DNA of 64,000 nt from Alcanivorax sediminis (GTDB taxonomy: Bacteria; Pseudomonadota; Gammaproteobacteria; Pseudomonadales; Alcanivoracaceae), in the NCBI RefSeq assembly GCF_009601165.1, contig NZ_WIRE01000001.1:2542001-2606000 (forward strand), in the 5' to 3' direction. A program made the position numbers and the translations under genes. Under the pieces are notes generated by a model. It had not been told where the DNA came from, searched no databases, and saw only the letters and a program-made list of their open reading frames with translations. Positions 1-10,456 of this stretch are shown here, one piece after another. The first letter of the stretch is position 1. Every line of letters starts with the position of its first letter.

Positions 1-4
1 GGTT

Positions 5-10
5 ACCTCC
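5..10 (-). promoter_or_regulatory. Ribosome binding site of a gene starting just outside the window
   Basis: On the minus strand the window edge reads GGAGGTAACC, a strong Shine-Dalgarno sequence directed out of the window. hflD is commonly followed by purB in gammaproteobacteria, so the gene is probably purB, but none of its codons are visible. Nothing else is seen in positions 1-64. Confidence 0.4.
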
Positions 11-64
11 GCTGCACTCCGGCTCATCCAGTGGTGCACATTCAACTTTAGGAGTGCGCTTTAA

Positions 65-697
65 CTAATTGATGTTAATGGATTCCAGGGTGGCGAGAAT
101 CTGCTTTCGCTTGAACAGCAGGTGCCAGCGCTTGCCGCCAAGCTGCTGCCAGAGAAAGGCAGCGCGAACGCCCGTCAGAAAGAGGGTGCGAATCTTGGCT
201 GCCTTGTCCTCATCCTGCAGGTGAGAGGGGTCGCCTTTGACCTGAATCCGGAAACGGAAGGTACCAAGGGTATCCACATAAATACTGGCCAGGCGATGGC
301 AGAACGCCTCCTCCGCCAGGTCATTGAAGTGGGCCAGCTGGCCGTTGAGGGCCATCAACCGGTGGCGAAGAATGTTCGTGGTGTCCGCATTCTTGGCCAG
401 TTTGGCCGCCAGATGCAGCAAGGCAAGGCCATAGTTGAGGGGCCTCAAGGAGGCCCCGCCACTTTTGCGATTGAGGCTCAGCTCCAGCAGCGCAAGCCCT
501 TCGCGAAGCTGTTCTGGCTGCGGGTAGATGCTGTCGAAGCTGTCCGCATCCAGCGCCATGACGCCCTCAATCAGTGCTCTTAGCGCGCGAGGATCGCAGT
601 CCCCGCGAACGGCGATGTCATCACCAAGCTGGGCTGCCTGAAACACGGCAGCCAGCGCCAGAACCTGCTGTTGCTCATGGGTAAAACGCTCGCTCAT
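65..697 (-). CDS. hflD: HflD family high-frequency-lysogenization regulator
   Basis: The 210-residue product matches HflD in length and in its all-helical composition, with the typical N-terminal run FTHEQQQVLALAAVFQAAQL. HflD is a peripheral inner-membrane protein; in E. coli it binds phage lambda CII and lowers the lysogenization frequency. Its cellular role is poorly defined. It lies 17 nt downstream of mnmA on the same strand, the conserved mnmA-hflD-(purB) order, so the genes are probably co-transcribed. Identification rests on sequence style plus synteny. Confidence 0.9.
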   Translation of the reverse strand: MSERFTHEQQQVLALAAVFQAAQLGDDIAVRGDCDPRALRALIEGVMALDADSFDSIYPQPEQLREGLALLELSLNRKSGGASLRPLNYGLALLHLAAKLAKNADTTNILRHRLMALNGQLAHFNDLAEEAFCHRLASIYVDTLGTFRFRIQVKGDPSHLQDEDKAAKIRTLFLTGVRAAFLWQQLGGKRWHLLFKRKQILATLESININ

Positions 698-714
698 GCG
701 GCTTCCTTCGCTGA

Positions 715-1809
715 TTACCAGGTTTCCTGGATGGGAGCGCCACCCAGGCAGATCGGACCATCGTAAAGCACCAGGGATTGCCCCGGCGTGACTGCCCGCT
801 GAGGTTCATCGAAAACAACGTGAACACGGCCATTGCCGGCATCGCTGACAGTGCAGGCCTGATCAGGCTGGCGATAGCGAGTCTTGGCTGTGAGCCGTGC
901 CGGTAGTGCTGGCGATTCCAGGGCGACCCACTGCATGGGCGCACTGGTCAATTCACGGCTGTAAAGCAGCGGGTGATCGGTGCCCTGTACGGCAAGCAGG
1001 ACATTACGCTCCAGGTCCTTGCCCGCCACATACCAGGGGGCTTCGCTGGCATCGGGGCGGCCACCGATACCCAGCCCCTGGCGTTGACCAAGGGTGTAGT
1101 ACATCAGGCCATCATGGTCGCCGATCACCTTGCCGTTCTCATCCTCGATCTTTCCGGGCTGTGCTGGTAGATATTGCTCTAGGAAATCCTTGAAGCGTCG
1201 CTCACCGATAAAGCAGATCCCGGTGGAGTCCTTCTTCTTGTGATTGGCGAAGCCTTTTTCTTCTGCGATTCGGCGCACTTCCGGCTTTTCCAGGTCCCCC
1301 AGCGGGAATAACGTCTGGTCGAACTTGCGGTAATCCACCGCGTGCAGGAAATAGGTCTGATCCTTGTTGGTATCCACGGCACGCACCAATTTGGCCGGGC
1401 CGTTGTGATCGACCTGAGCATAGTGACCTGTGGCGATGAAGTCGGCACCCAGCGTGATAGCGTGATCCAGAAACGCCTGAAACTTGATTTCCTTGTTGCA
1501 GAGGATGTCCGGATTGGGGGTGCGCCCGGCACGGTATTCTTCCAGGAAATGCTCAAACACCCGATCCCAGTACTCCGCTGCAAAATTGGCTGTGTGCAGT
1601 TCAATACCCAGCACACCGGCCACCTGCATGGCATCCAGCAGGTCTTCGCGGGCGGTGCAGTACTCAGTGCCGTCGTCTTCGTTCCAGTTCTTCATGAACA
1701 GGCCTTCGACCTGATAGCCGGCATCGATCAGGCGGGCTGCGGCCACCGAGGAGTCCACACCGCCGGACATGCCAACAATAACGCGGGTATCTTGAGGCGC
1801 TTTCTTCAT
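715..1809 (-). CDS. mnmA: tRNA-specific 2-thiouridylase MnmA
   Basis: MnmA adenylates and then thiolates U34 in the wobble position of tRNA-Lys, -Glu and -Gln, taking sulfur relayed from IscS through the Tus proteins and TusE. The 364-residue protein has the N-type ATP pyrophosphatase PP-loop SGGVDS at residues 15-20. The two catalytic cysteines are in place: Cys104 (in DILCNKE) and Cys199 (in [12 protein letters not shown]). Length is normal for the family. It sits between the Nudix gene (15-nt gap) and hflD (17-nt gap), so a three-gene operon is likely. The tusBCD genes of the same sulfur relay are about 20 kb away in this window. Confidence 0.97.
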   Translation of the reverse strand: MKKAPQDTRVIVGMSGGVDSSVAAARLIDAGYQVEGLFMKNWNEDDGTEYCTAREDLLDAMQVAGVLGIELHTANFAAEYWDRVFEHFLEEYRAGRTPNPDILCNKEIKFQAFLDHAITLGADFIATGHYAQVDHNGPAKLVRAVDTNKDQTYFLHAVDYRKFDQTLFPLGDLEKPEVRRIAEEKGFANHKKKDSTGICFIGERRFKDFLEQYLPAQPGKIEDENGKVIGDHDGLMYYTLGQRQGLGIGGRPDASEAPWYVAGKDLERNVLLAVQGTDHPLLYSRELTSAPMQWVALESPALPARLTAKTRYRQPDQACTVSDAGNGRVHVVFDEPQRAVTPGQSLVLYDGPICLGGAPIQETW

Positions 1810-1824
1810 TTTTTGCCTATCACT

Positions 1825-2292
1825 TCAGCCGCGCTGCAGCGGCCAGGGGTGCTGATAAATGGCGTCCAGGGGCAGGCGGCGACCGGACAAATAGTCGTCC
1901 AGACAGCGCTCCACCAGGGCACTGCGATGCTGGTCACGCTGGGCACGTAGCTCATCCGGTGTCAGCCAAACCGCTTCCAGAATACCGGTATCCAGTTTCT
2001 GGCGAGGATCATGGCTGATCGGGCGGGCAACGAAGCAGGTCCGATAGTAAACCCCGCCTCCCTTGTGGGGCTGGAAGATGTACCAGCCCAACAGATCGGT
2101 AATTTCGACCTGCCATGCCGTTTCCTCGAGGGTCTCCCGGTAGGCGGCCTGCACCAGGGTCTCCCCGAATTCAGCATGGCCCGCCGGCTGGTTGATCACT
2201 TCCTGGCCTTTGCTCATTTCACGTACAAAGAGAAAGCGACCGTCTTGTTCCACCACGCAGGCCACAGTAATGTGCGGCTCGAAGCTGTTCAT
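1825..2292 (-). CDS. nudJ: Nudix hydrolase, NudJ-like
   Basis: The 155-residue protein starts MNSFEPHITVACVVEQ, the NudJ-type N-terminus; the frame stays open for 74 codons upstream, but the start at 2292 matches the family. The Nudix box is readable: G-x5-E-x7-RETLEETAW around residues 38-60, with Ala where the family consensus has Gly near the end. E. coli NudJ (YmfB) hydrolyses thiamin pyrophosphate precursors and nucleoside di- and triphosphates, and the gene lies directly upstream of mnmA there too. The reading frame is transcribed away from moaC, with a 109-nt shared upstream region. Substrate is inferred from family and synteny only. Confidence 0.85.
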   Translation of the reverse strand: MNSFEPHITVACVVEQDGRFLFVREMSKGQEVINQPAGHAEFGETLVQAAYRETLEETAWQVEITDLLGWYIFQPHKGGGVYYRTCFVARPISHDPRQKLDTGILEAVWLTPDELRAQRDQHRSALVERCLDDYLSGRRLPLDAIYQHPWPLQRG

Positions 2293-2401
2293 AGTAATTC
2301 TGCCAATACGGGTGCCCGGAAAAAGAGATTCAGGCACGATGGTATGGGAAAGGCGGGAATGGTAGCGCAGCATGCGCTTCGACAACAGGCCGGGAGTGAG
2401 G

Positions 2402-2908
2402 ATGTCTGAGGATCGCTTTACCCATCTGGATGACCGCGGGCAGGCGCAGATGGTGGATGTGACAGAGAAGGCCGTTACCCAGCGCACGGCGGTGGCACAA
2501 GCCCGCGTACGCATGCAGCCACAAACGCTGGCGATGATTCTGGATCAGCGACATCCCAAGGGTGATGTGTTGGCCACTGCCCGGATTGCGGGTATTCAGG
2601 CCGCCAAAAAGACCTGGGACCTGATACCGCTGTGCCATCCCTTGCTGCTAACCAGGATCAACGTAAGCATTGAGCCAGAAGGTGACGATACGCTGCGTAT
2701 TGAGGTGCTCTGCAAGCTTAGCGGCACCACGGGCGTGGAAATGGAGGCACTCACCGGTGCTTCGGTGGCGGCTTTGACACTTTATGACATGTGCAAGGCA
2801 GTCGATCGCGGCATGGTAATTGAAACGGTCTGCCTGCTTGAGAAGGCAGGGGGCAGAAGCGGCCATTATCGTCGTGATGCCGAGTCCACAGAATCAGGAA
2901 AAGGGTAG
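2402..2908 (+). CDS. moaC: Cyclic pyranopterin monophosphate synthase MoaC
   Basis: MoaC converts the MoaA product (3',8-cyclo-7,8-dihydro-GTP) to cyclic pyranopterin monophosphate in molybdenum-cofactor synthesis. The 168-residue protein carries the family signatures LIPLCHPL (residues about 79-86) and the [21 protein letters not shown] block with the catalytic lysine region. Start ATG 2402 is preferred over the upstream frame start at 2372 because GGGAGTGAGG lies just before it and [10 protein letters not shown] is the typical N-terminus. moaD follows after 4 nt. No moaA or moaB is in the window. Confidence 0.96.
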   Translation: MSEDRFTHLDDRGQAQMVDVTEKAVTQRTAVAQARVRMQPQTLAMILDQRHPKGDVLATARIAGIQAAKKTWDLIPLCHPLLLTRINVSIEPEGDDTLRIEVLCKLSGTTGVEMEALTGASVAALTLYDMCKAVDRGMVIETVCLLEKAGGRSGHYRRDAESTESGKG

Positions 2909-2912
2909 TGCA

Positions 2913-3167
2913 ATGATTCAGGTGCGTTTGTTCGCGGCCCTGAGGGAGCGAGCGGGTCGGGATTCAATGGAAGTGAATCTGCCAGATGGGGTCACGACAG
3001 TCTCGGAGCTGGTCAGCTGGCTTGAGCAAAGCGATCCAGATCTGGCGAAAGCCTTTGCCGCCACCCCTTGCCGCATGGTGGCGGTCAATGAAGTCCTGGC
3101 CAGTGAGGATGCCGACATCGGGGATGGTGACGTGATCGCATTATTCCCGCCGGTGACCGGGGGATGA
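2913..3167 (+). CDS. moaD: Molybdopterin synthase sulfur carrier subunit MoaD
   Basis: The 84-residue ubiquitin-like protein ends in the Gly-Gly tail (PPVTGG) that is adenylated and then thiocarboxylated by MoeB and a sulfur donor, and inserts into MoaE. The ATG at 2913 gives the usual MIQVRLFAALRE beginning; the open frame upstream is an extension inside moaC. The stop overlaps the moaE start as ATGA (3164-3167), so moaD and moaE are translationally coupled, as expected for subunits of one heterotetramer. Confidence 0.95.
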   Translation: MIQVRLFAALRERAGRDSMEVNLPDGVTTVSELVSWLEQSDPDLAKAFAATPCRMVAVNEVLASEDADIGDGDVIALFPPVTGG

Positions 3168-3637
3168 AGGTTCATATTGCGATTCAGGAAGATCCGCTGG
3201 AGCGGGCCGCTGCCCAGGCCTGGTTGCACGATCAGGGGCTCAGCGGCGCCATTGTCCAGTTTTCCGGGCACGTAAGGGATGAAAAGGGGCGGGTAGAGGC
3301 ACTGCATCTGGAGCATTACCCGGGGATGACGGAGCGCCTGCTTGGCACCATCGTTGAACATTCTGCTGCACGATGGCACCTTAATGGTGCCTGGGTGGTG
3401 CACAGGGTTGGGACCATGACTCAGGGTGACGAAATCGTTCAGGTGGCCGTGAGTGCCGAGCATCGTCAGGCGGCCTTCGACGCTTGTGCCTATATCATGG
3501 ACGTGCTGAAAACCCGCGCACCATTCTGGAAGAAGGAGCTCATCGACGGCCAGTGGCACTGGGTCGAGGCCCGCGAGAGCGACGTTCTTGCCGCCGCCGC
3601 CTGGTTGGCTGAGACGCAGGGGCATGAACCTCGGTAG
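3164..3637 (+). CDS. moaE: Molybdopterin synthase catalytic subunit MoaE
   Basis: MoaE transfers two sulfurs from MoaD thiocarboxylate to cyclic pyranopterin monophosphate, making molybdopterin. The 157-residue protein has the conserved LEHYPGMTE segment (about residues 47-55), the HRVG stretch and the active-site lysine region [10 protein letters not shown] near residue 118. It begins in an ATGA overlap with moaD. Its last 98 nt overlap the 3' end of the convergent rluE gene, which is unusual and is listed as a finding. Confidence 0.96.
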   Translation: MKVHIAIQEDPLERAAAQAWLHDQGLSGAIVQFSGHVRDEKGRVEALHLEHYPGMTERLLGTIVEHSAARWHLNGAWVVHRVGTMTQGDEIVQVAVSAEHRQAAFDACAYIMDVLKTRAPFWKKELIDGQWHWVEARESDVLAAAAWLAETQGHEPR

Positions 3638-4163
3638 CGCGCCACTCTCCCGGTGACAAGCCGTCCAGGGTCCAGTCACCAATTTGCCACCGCACCAGAC
3701 GCAGGGTGGGGTAGCCGATGGCGGCTGTCATGCGCCTGACCTGTCGGTTGCGACCTTCGTCTATGGTGAGTTTTAACCAGCTATCGGCTACGGTTTTACG
3801 GCGACGAACTGGCGGATTGCGTGACCACAGTGCGGGCTCGCCAATCTGCTCAACAATGGCCGGCCGGGTGGGGCCATCCTTGAGGGTGATACCCTGGCGT
3901 AATTTTTGCAGATCCTGCCGCCCAGGTGTGCCCTCCACCTGGACCAGGTAGGTCTTGGGAAGATGAAAACGTGGACTGCTGATTCTCGCTTGAAGACTGC
4001 CGTTATCGGTCAGCAAAAGCAGGCCCTCAGAATCCCAGTCAAGACGGCCAGCGGGATAGACCCCTGGAACCGGAATGAATTCACGGAGTGTGCGGCGACC
4101 CTGATCATCCTGAAACTGGGAGAGAACCTGAAAGGGTTTGTTGAGCAAAATCAATTTCGCCAT
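3540..4163 (-). CDS. rluE: 23S rRNA pseudouridine synthase, RluE-type (RsuA family)
   Basis: This enzyme makes a pseudouridine in 23S rRNA (U2457 in E. coli RluE). The 207-residue protein starts [17 protein letters not shown]; the ATG at 4163 is chosen over an in-frame TTG four codons upstream. The catalytic Asp sits in [15 protein letters not shown], and the KTYLVQV and [10 protein letters not shown] motifs of the RsuA/RluB/E/F family follow. It lacks an N-terminal S4 domain, as RluE does. The basic, Arg/Pro-rich C-terminal tail is encoded on the strand opposite the end of moaE. icd is divergent. Confidence 0.9.
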   Translation of the reverse strand: MAKLILLNKPFQVLSQFQDDQGRRTLREFIPVPGVYPAGRLDWDSEGLLLLTDNGSLQARISSPRFHLPKTYLVQVEGTPGRQDLQKLRQGITLKDGPTRPAIVEQIGEPALWSRNPPVRRRKTVADSWLKLTIDEGRNRQVRRMTAAIGYPTLRLVRWQIGDWTLDGLSPGEWRATEVHAPASQPTRRRRQERRSRGPRPSATGRR

Positions 4164-4379
4164 GGGGAATGACAATCCTGATGGATTCGATTGATAAAAT
4201 GGGTCGTATCACCGCCCAGCTACGCTAACAAGGCTAAACGGTCGGTGCTATACTCGCCAGCGCATACCGAACGGTTTTACTCAGGAGGGAGTTCCTGTTT
4301 AGACCCGCTGATCTGACGGCCAAAAGCCGACTCATGTCAGGTGGGAAAGACTGCCAATACAATTGGGACCTATATTTCG

Positions 4380-6602
4380 ATGACCACGCCAAAAATTATT
4401 TACACCATGACTGACGAGGCGCCCGCGCTGGCGACCTATTCCTTCTTGCCAATTATTGAGAAGTTCACTTCAAGCGCAGGGATTGAAGTTGAAAGCAGCG
4501 ACATTTCACTGGCTGCACGCATTCTCGCCAGCTTTCCTGAGTATTTATCAGAAGCCCAACGCGTTAATGATACCCTTTCAGAGCTTGCGGAACTTACTCA
4601 GGATCCGGAAGCCAATCTCATCAAACTCCCCAATATCAGTGCCTCCATCCCCCAGCTCAGGGCGGCGATTGCGGAACTGAATGCCCATGGCTACAAGGTT
4701 CCTGAATACCCGGACGAGCCCCACAACGAGAAAGAAGAAGACGTACAGGCACGTTATGCCAAGGTGCTTGGGTCTGCCGTAAACCCGGTTATTCGTGAAG
4801 GGAATTCAGACCGCCGAGCCCCCATTGCGGTTAAGAACTATGCCCGCAAGAACCCTCACAGCATGGGTTACTGGAGCCCGGCGTCACGAACCCATGTGGC
4901 CCATATGCGTGGCGGTGACTTTTTCTCTCATGAAACCTCTACCACGATAGAGAAGGGCTGCACTGTCCGCATCGAGTTTGTGGATGCCAATGGCAATGTG
5001 ACGGTCAAGAAGCCCGATTTCCCGCTCCTCGATGGCGAAGTCATCGATGCCATGTACATGAGCAAGAAAGCGTTGTGCGATTTTTTCGACAAGCAGATTG
5101 AAGATGCCAAAAACACTGGCATCCTGTTCTCCCTGCATGTGAAAGCCACCATGATGAAGGTATCTCATCCCATCGTGTTCGGCCACGCTGTGCGCTGCTT
5201 CTACAGGGAGCTGTTTGAAAAGCACGGCGATATTCTGGAACAGATTGGCGCCAACCCGAACAACGGGTTGAGCAACATCTACCAGAAGATTGAAGAGCTG
5301 CCGATTTCCCAGCGTCTGGAAATTGAATCCACGATCCGTGCGTGCTATCTGCACCGGCCGGAACTGGCCATGGTGGATTCCGATCGCGGCATCTCCAATC
5401 TGCATGTGCCTTCGGATGTCATTGTGGACGCGTCCATGCCAGCCATGATCCGTCAAGGCGGCAAGATGTACGGCGCAGATGGCAAGCTCAAAGATACTAA
5501 AGCGGTCATTCCGGAAAGCACCTACGCCACCATCTACCAGGAAGTCGTCAACTTCTGCAAGACCCACGGAGCGTTCGATCCGGTCACTTGCGGCTCTGTA
5601 CCCAATGTGGGGCTGATGGCCCAGAAAGCTGAAGAGTACGGCTCTCACGATAAAACCTTCGAGATGAAAGATGCAGGCACTATGCGGGTTGTCCGTGAAG
5701 ATGGTGAAATCCTGCTGACCCACGAAGTGGAAGAGGGTGATATCTGGCGTATGTGCCAGGCCAAGGACCTGCCGATTCGTGACTGGGTCAAGTTGGCGGT
5801 AACCCGCGCCCGTCTGAGCAATACCCCGGCCATTTTCTGGCTCGACAAGGAAAGGGCCCACGATGCCCAGTTGATCATCAAGGTTCGTGAGTACCTCAAG
5901 GACCATGACACTAGCGGCCTCGATATCCGCATCATGTCCCCGGTTCAGGCGATCCGTTATACCATGGAGCGCATGATCCGTGGAAAGGACACCATCTCCG
6001 TTACCGGTAACGTACTACGCGACTACCTGACTGACCTGTTTCCGATTCTGGAACTGGGCACCAGCGCCAAGATGCTGTCCATCGTACCGTTGATGGCTGG
6101 CGGTGGTCTTTATGAGACAGGTGCCGGCGGTTCTGCACCCAAGCACGTTCAGCAGTTCCTCGAAGAGAACCACCTGCGTTGGGACTCCCTGGGGGAATTC
6201 CTCGCGTTGTCTGTTTCCATCGAGGAGCTGGGTGAAAAGTTTGGCAACAAGAAGGCTAAGGTGATTGCTGCCGCCCTGGACAGGGCCAATGAGCAGTATC
6301 TGGAGCAAAACAAGTCGCCTTCCCGCAAGGTCGGCGAGCCGGATAACCGGGTCAGCCATTTCTATGTGGCCATGTACTGGGCCCAGGCCCTAGCTGCACA
6401 GGACGATGATGCCGAGCTGAAAGCCCAGTTCACCCCTGTCGCAGCGGCCTTGACTGAAAACGAAGACAAAATCGTCAAGGAAATGGTTGCTGTGCAAGGC
6501 TCGCCTGTCGATATCGGTGGTTACTACAACCCGGACTTTGACAAGGCCTCAGCGGCCATGCGCCCCAGCGCTACCTTTAACAAGATCCTCGATCAGATCT
6601 AG
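4380..6602 (+). CDS. icd: Isocitrate dehydrogenase, monomeric NADP-dependent type
   Basis: The enzyme oxidatively decarboxylates isocitrate to 2-oxoglutarate with NADP in the TCA cycle. The 740-residue length and the segments [20 protein letters not shown] at the start, PNIPSISAS-like SASIPQL, and the [13 protein letters not shown] block near residue 580 define the monomeric IDH family, unrelated in length to the roughly 415-residue dimeric enzyme. The ATG at 4380 fits the family; an in-frame start at 4341 would add 13 poorly conserved residues. A TATACT at 4249-4254 could be the -10 box. Two hairpins lie downstream (6651-6678, 6795-6830). Confidence 0.96.
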   Translation: MTTPKIIYTMTDEAPALATYSFLPIIEKFTSSAGIEVESSDISLAARILASFPEYLSEAQRVNDTLSELAELTQDPEANLIKLPNISASIPQLRAAIAELNAHGYKVPEYPDEPHNEKEEDVQARYAKVLGSAVNPVIREGNSDRRAPIAVKNYARKNPHSMGYWSPASRTHVAHMRGGDFFSHETSTTIEKGCTVRIEFVDANGNVTVKKPDFPLLDGEVIDAMYMSKKALCDFFDKQIEDAKNTGILFSLHVKATMMKVSHPIVFGHAVRCFYRELFEKHGDILEQIGANPNNGLSNIYQKIEELPISQRLEIESTIRACYLHRPELAMVDSDRGISNLHVPSDVIVDASMPAMIRQGGKMYGADGKLKDTKAVIPESTYATIYQEVVNFCKTHGAFDPVTCGSVPNVGLMAQKAEEYGSHDKTFEMKDAGTMRVVREDGEILLTHEVEEGDIWRMCQAKDLPIRDWVKLAVTRARLSNTPAIFWLDKERAHDAQLIIKVREYLKDHDTSGLDIRIMSPVQAIRYTMERMIRGKDTISVTGNVLRDYLTDLFPILELGTSAKMLSIVPLMAGGGLYETGAGGSAPKHVQQFLEENHLRWDSLGEFLALSVSIEELGEKFGNKKAKVIAAALDRANEQYLEQNKSPSRKVGEPDNRVSHFYVAMYWAQALAAQDDDAELKAQFTPVAAALTENEDKIVKEMVAVQGSPVDIGGYYNPDFDKASAAMRPSATFNKILDQI

Positions 6603-6650
6603 ACTTGTTATTGAGTGGTTGTTACCAGACCAGCTCTGGTACATAGAAAG

Positions 6651-6678
6651 CGGGTCCCAGCCGGGGCTCGTTTTTTTT
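6651..6678 (+). terminator. Rho-independent terminator after icd
   Basis: CGGGTCCC (6651-6658) pairs with GGGGCTCG (6663-6670), allowing two G-U pairs, around the loop AGCC, and is followed by eight T. It lies 48 nt after the icd stop. Confidence 0.75.
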
Positions 6679-6794
6679 GTGGCTCCTGCATGGCCAGTCA
6701 TGGCTTCATCACTTCATCTGACCACTTGGTGACATCGCTGCAAGATTTGGGCAGGACACAGGGGACTCCCAGGCAGGCAGCGGGAGGGCCCGAT

Positions 6795-6830
6795 AATGAT
6801 AATGGGCGCCTTGAGGCGCCCATTATCATT
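6795..6830. terminator. Perfect 16-bp hairpin between icd and cspD
   Basis: AATGATAATGGGCGCC (6795-6810) is followed by TTGA and its exact reverse complement (6815-6830). The T-rich arms could serve as a bidirectional terminator between the convergent icd and cspD genes. There is no long separate T run, so termination is an inference. Confidence 0.55.
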
Positions 6831-6853
6831 GTTATGAGGGTGGGGCTGCGGTG

Positions 6854-7102
6854 TTAGTCGGTCAGCCCTTCCTGATTGTCTTCTTCATTGCTGGCCTCGC
6901 CATTGGCTCTCAGGTTTACCGCATGGAAACCCTTGTTGGCGGGCTGTACTTCATACTCAACCGGCTGACCGGCCTTGAGACTTTTGTAGCCGTCCATCTG
7001 GATGTAGGAGTAATGGACGAACAGATCTTCGCCCCCTTCATCCGGTCTAACAAATCCGTACCCTTTGGCGTTGTTAAACCACTTCACTCTTCCCGTTGCC
7101 AT
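6854..7102 (-). CDS. cspD: Cold-shock domain protein CspD
   Basis: This is an 82-residue single cold-shock domain protein with both RNP motifs: KGYGFVRPD (RNP1, residues 13-21) and DLFVHYSYI (RNP2, residues 26-34). Residues after about 66 form an acidic tail. It is placed divergently next to clpS-clpA, the usual position of cspD, which in E. coli inhibits replication in stationary phase and is degraded by Lon. AAGGACC lies just before the ATG. Cold-shock proteins are hard to tell apart by sequence, so the D assignment rests mainly on position. Confidence 0.85.
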   Translation of the reverse strand: MATGRVKWFNNAKGYGFVRPDEGGEDLFVHYSYIQMDGYKSLKAGQPVEYEVQPANKGFHAVNLRANGEASNEEDNQEGLTD

Positions 7103-7345
7103 GGTCCTTCCCTCTGCCTATCCGATGGCTTGTCGTTTCTTTTTATTCAACGGTATCCGCTGCGTTACACTGTCTGCCCTGATTGGTAAAACGATCAGGT
7201 AGTACTGTGCAACTTTTAAACATGCGTCGCAGGGTGTCAACCCCGTACCAAATCAACGGTATCGGGGGGCTTGAAAAAAGGATGACCGCCCATCATTTCA
7301 TCATTGCCTGTTGACGCCAGCAGGGTTACAACGGTTTAAAGACAT

Positions 7346-7732
7346 ATGAATTGGCAATATCAGTGGCACCCGGAAATGACTGAGCTGAAAGGCCCTGTAG
7401 TGTGCGGCCCGTCGGATTCACCCTCTGACCCGGATCGCCATGGAGACCTGGCCATCGAAGAGGCCAGACCCAAGCTCAAGCCGCCGTCCATGTACAAGGT
7501 ATGGATGCTCAATGATGACTACACACCGATGGATTTCGTCGTAGAGGTGCTTGAGGACTTCTTCAATATGGGTCGCGAGCAAGCCACACGGGTCATGCTG
7601 GCGGTCCATACGGAAGGAAAGGCTGTCTGCGGGATCTATCCCCAGGACATCGCCGAAACCAAGGCCACTCAGGTGGTCGAATATGCCCGGGAGAATCAGC
7701 ATCCGCTGATGTGCCAGGTCGACGAGGCCTGA
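7346..7732 (+). CDS. clpS: ATP-dependent Clp protease adaptor ClpS
   Basis: ClpS binds N-degron substrates (N-terminal Leu, Phe, Tyr, Trp) and delivers them to ClpAP. The 128-residue protein has the core [20 protein letters not shown] (about residues 50-69), which carries the Asn-Asp-Asp substrate-pocket residues, and HTEGKAVCG (about residues 90-98). The N-terminal roughly 45 residues form the flexible tail that enters ClpA. The start is uncertain: ATG 7346 has a weak ribosome site, and a possible promoter (TTGACG 7311-7316, TTTAAA 7335-7340) would put the transcript start close to it, favouring ATG 7376 (118 residues). clpA follows after 27 nt. Confidence 0.94.
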   Translation: MNWQYQWHPEMTELKGPVVCGPSDSPSDPDRHGDLAIEEARPKLKPPSMYKVWMLNDDYTPMDFVVEVLEDFFNMGREQATRVMLAVHTEGKAVCGIYPQDIAETKATQVVEYARENQHPLMCQVDEA

Positions 7733-7759
7733 TTCGGGTACTGGCAGTGAGGTAGCCTT

Positions 7760-10024
7760 ATGCTCAGTAAAGAACTGGAAATTACGCTGAACGAAGCGTT
7801 CCGCCATGCACGAACCCACCGTCATGAATTCATGACCGTGGAGCATTTGCTGCTGGCATTACTGGAAAACGAGGCAGCCGTAGAAGTGCTGCGCGCCTGT
7901 GGCGCGGATCTGGAGGACCTGCGGGATTCACTGAGCCAGTTTATCGAGGATTCCACCCCGTTATTGCCGGAAAGTGACCCGGAACGGGATACCCAGCCCA
8001 CATTGGGCTTCCAGAGGGTGCTGCAACGTGCCGTGTTCAGCGTTCAGTCATCCGGCAAGAAAGAAGTCACGGGTGCCAATGTGCTGGTGGCCATTTTCAA
8101 TGAACAGGAAAGTCAGGCGGTTTATTTCCTGAACTGTCAGGACATCCATCGCCTGGATGTAGTGAATTTCATTGCCCACGGAATCTCCCAGCTTCAGGAC
8201 TCTACCCAGGCACCAGAGGTTGAGCAGGAGGCTGAGGGGTCCGAGAGTGCAGGACAGGCTTCTGCACTGGAGAATTACGCGGCCAATCTCAATGAGCTTG
8301 CCCGTGAAGATCGAATTGACCCATTGGTCGGGCGTGCTTTTGAAATTGAGCGGGCGGCACAAATCCTCTGCCGCCGTCGCAAGAACAACCCCTTGCTGGT
8401 CGGTGAACCCGGTGTCGGCAAAACCGCCATTGCCGAAGGTCTGGCGCGCATGATCGTAGAGGGGAAGGTGCCCGAGCCACTGCTGGATGCCACCGTCTAC
8501 TCTCTGGATCTCGGCGCGCTGCTGGCAGGCACCAAGTATCGTGGGGATTTTGAAAAACGCCTCAAGACCCTGCTGTCGGACCTCAAGAAAGAGCCCAATG
8601 CGATTCTGTTTATCGATGAAATCCACACTATCATCGGTGCGGGTGCCGCTTCGGGCGGCGTCATGGATGCGTCTAACTTGCTCAAGCCCCTGCTGGCTAA
8701 CGGTGAGTTGAAGTGCATGGGGTCGACCACATTCCAGGAGTACCGTGGTGTGTTCGAAAAGGATCGCGCTCTGTCCCGTCGATTCCAGAAGATTGATGTG
8801 GTTGAGCCGTCAGTGGAAGACACCATCGGCATTCTGAAGGGGCTCAAATCCCGCTTCGAGAAACACCACAACGTGCTGTATAGCGATGCCTCCCTGAAGG
8901 CAGCGGCAGAACTCAGCGCCCGTTATATCAACGATCGCTACCTGCCGGACAAGGCCATCGATGTGATTGATGAAGTCGGTGCCTGGCAGCGACTGCGCCC
9001 GGAAGACGAGCGCAAGCACACCATCGAAGAGACCGATGTGGAAGACATGGTGGCCAAGATCGCCCGCATTCCACCGAAACAAGTGTCGTCTTCCGACAAG
9101 GAGCTGCTGCGAAACCTGGAGCGGGATCTGAAGATGACGGTGTTCGGGCAGGACGATGCGATTGATACCATTTCAGCGGCGATCAAATTGTCCCGTGCTG
9201 GCCTCAAGGGTGAGAACAAACCCATCGGCAGCTTCATGTTTGCCGGCCCCACCGGGGTGGGCAAGACCGAAGTCAGCCGTCAGCTGGCTCGCGCACTGGG
9301 TGTAGAACTGGTCCGCTTCGATATGTCCGAGTACATGGAGCGTCATACGGTAAGCCGCCTGATTGGTGCGCCCCCGGGGTACGTGGGCTATGACCAGGGT
9401 GGATTGCTGACCGAGGCGATTACCAAGACCCCGCACTGCGTGTTGTTGCTCGATGAGATCGAGAAGGCACACCCAGAGGTATTCAATATCCTCTTGCAGG
9501 TAATGGATAACGCCACTTTGACCGACAACAACGGACGCAAGGCAGATTTCCGAAATGTCATCCTGATCATGACCACCAACGCCGGCGCAGAGGTGTTGAA
9601 CAAGCGTTCCATTGGTTTCACGGAGCAAGACAACTCAACCGACGGCATGGAGATGCTGAAGAAGGTATTCACGCCGGAATTCCGTAACCGTCTCGACGGA
9701 ATCGTCCAGTTTGCGCCACTCACCACCCAGGTTATTTTGGGCGTGGTAGACAAGTTCCTGGTGGAACTTCAGTCTCAGCTGGACGAAAAGGGTGTTGTTC
9801 TGCATGTGGAAGACTCTGCTCGCCAGTGGCTGGCAGAGAAGGGTTATGACAAGGATATGGGGGCTCGCCCCATGGCTCGCCTGATCCAGGAGCAGCTGAA
9901 GAAGCCGCTGGCGGAAAAGCTGTTGTTCGGTGAACTGGCTGAGCAGGGAGGACAGGTTGATGTGGCCGAGAAAGATGGCCAGTTGGCCCTGACCATTAAA
10001 TCTGCGGAAGCTGAACCAGCCTAA
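7760..10024 (+). CDS. clpA: ATP-dependent Clp protease ATP-binding subunit ClpA
   Basis: ClpA is the hexameric AAA+ unfoldase that feeds substrates to ClpP. The 754 residues comprise an N-domain (1 to about 145, repeat-type helices), AAA module 1 with Walker A GEPGVGKT near residue 215, and AAA module 2 with GPTGVGKT near residue 497, then a C-terminal small domain. The IGF/L loop for ClpP docking is present as SIGFTEQD around residue 616. No clpP is in the window. The stop is followed within a few bases by an AT-rich inverted repeat and a strong terminator. Confidence 0.97.
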   Translation: MLSKELEITLNEAFRHARTHRHEFMTVEHLLLALLENEAAVEVLRACGADLEDLRDSLSQFIEDSTPLLPESDPERDTQPTLGFQRVLQRAVFSVQSSGKKEVTGANVLVAIFNEQESQAVYFLNCQDIHRLDVVNFIAHGISQLQDSTQAPEVEQEAEGSESAGQASALENYAANLNELAREDRIDPLVGRAFEIERAAQILCRRRKNNPLLVGEPGVGKTAIAEGLARMIVEGKVPEPLLDATVYSLDLGALLAGTKYRGDFEKRLKTLLSDLKKEPNAILFIDEIHTIIGAGAASGGVMDASNLLKPLLANGELKCMGSTTFQEYRGVFEKDRALSRRFQKIDVVEPSVEDTIGILKGLKSRFEKHHNVLYSDASLKAAAELSARYINDRYLPDKAIDVIDEVGAWQRLRPEDERKHTIEETDVEDMVAKIARIPPKQVSSSDKELLRNLERDLKMTVFGQDDAIDTISAAIKLSRAGLKGENKPIGSFMFAGPTGVGKTEVSRQLARALGVELVRFDMSEYMERHTVSRLIGAPPGYVGYDQGGLLTEAITKTPHCVLLLDEIEKAHPEVFNILLQVMDNATLTDNNGRKADFRNVILIMTTNAGAEVLNKRSIGFTEQDNSTDGMEMLKKVFTPEFRNRLDGIVQFAPLTTQVILGVVDKFLVELQSQLDEKGVVLHVEDSARQWLAEKGYDKDMGARPMARLIQEQLKKPLAEKLLFGELAEQGGQVDVAEKDGQLALTIKSAEAEPA

Positions 10025-10026
10025 GT

Positions 10027-10128
10027 CAATGAATGGTTAATAGTTAAAACCTGAAACAAAAATACCCCCGGCTCGAAAGAGGCGGGGGTATTTTTTAGTT
10101 ATTAATTATTATCTATTAATTAATAACT
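10027..10128. repeat. AT-rich inverted-repeat intergenic element (copy A)
   Basis: An AT-rich arm rich in TTAATAG and GTTAA words begins 3 nt after the clpA stop (10027-10050). A roughly complementary arm of TTATTAATTA words lies at 10095-10128, with a terminator between them. The arms are only approximately complementary, so this is the weakest copy of the family also seen at 17924, 20810 and 62108. It fills the space between convergent clpA and infA. Confidence 0.45.
10058..10095. terminator. Bidirectional terminator between clpA and infA
   Basis: AATACCCCCG (10061-10070) pairs with CGGGGGTATT (10083-10092). A runs precede and T runs follow the stem, so it can act on both strands and serve clpA and the convergent infA. 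Confidence 0.9.
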
Positions 10129-10138
10129 GCTTTTTGAA

Positions 10139-10357
10139 TTACTTCATGCGGAAAGTGATACGACCCTTGGTCAGATCATAGGGAGACATTTCCACCTTAA
10201 CCCGGTCACCAGTGAGGATGCGGATGTAGAATTTACGCATCTTTCCGGAGATGTGGGCAGTGATCACATGACCATTGTCCAGCTTCACACGGAACATCGT
10301 GTTAGGCAGGGTTTCAACGATCACACCTTCGAGTTCAATCTGTTCTTCTTTCGCCAT
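10139..10357 (-). CDS. infA: Translation initiation factor IF-1
   Basis: The 72-residue single OB-fold protein matches IF-1 along its whole length ([19 protein letters not shown] start, [15 protein letters not shown] middle, [11 protein letters not shown] end). IF-1 occupies the ribosomal A site during initiation with IF-2 and IF-3. infA next to clpA and the aminoacyl-transferase genes is a conserved gammaproteobacterial arrangement. bpt lies about 100 nt upstream on the same strand. Confidence 0.98.
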   Translation of the reverse strand: MAKEEQIELEGVIVETLPNTMFRVKLDNGHVITAHISGKMRKFYIRILTGDRVKVEMSPYDLTKGRITFRMK

Positions 10358-10456
10358 CCAACAATTACCTTGGGTTACCGGCTATGAGCGAGGGCGCAAT
10401 TATGCCGGTAAAGCGCCTCGGCTGCAAAACCTGTTGTTGATTGATGGAAAAAGGGG

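Noticed and set aside
1342..1950. Plus-strand open frame of about 200 codons over mnmA
   Set aside because: It is a shadow of mnmA, which has full family motifs on the minus strand.
4884..5906. Long antisense open frame of 340 codons opposite icd
   Set aside because: It mirrors a highly expressed, GC-rich gene, its product resembles no protein and has no ribosome site; icd is certain.
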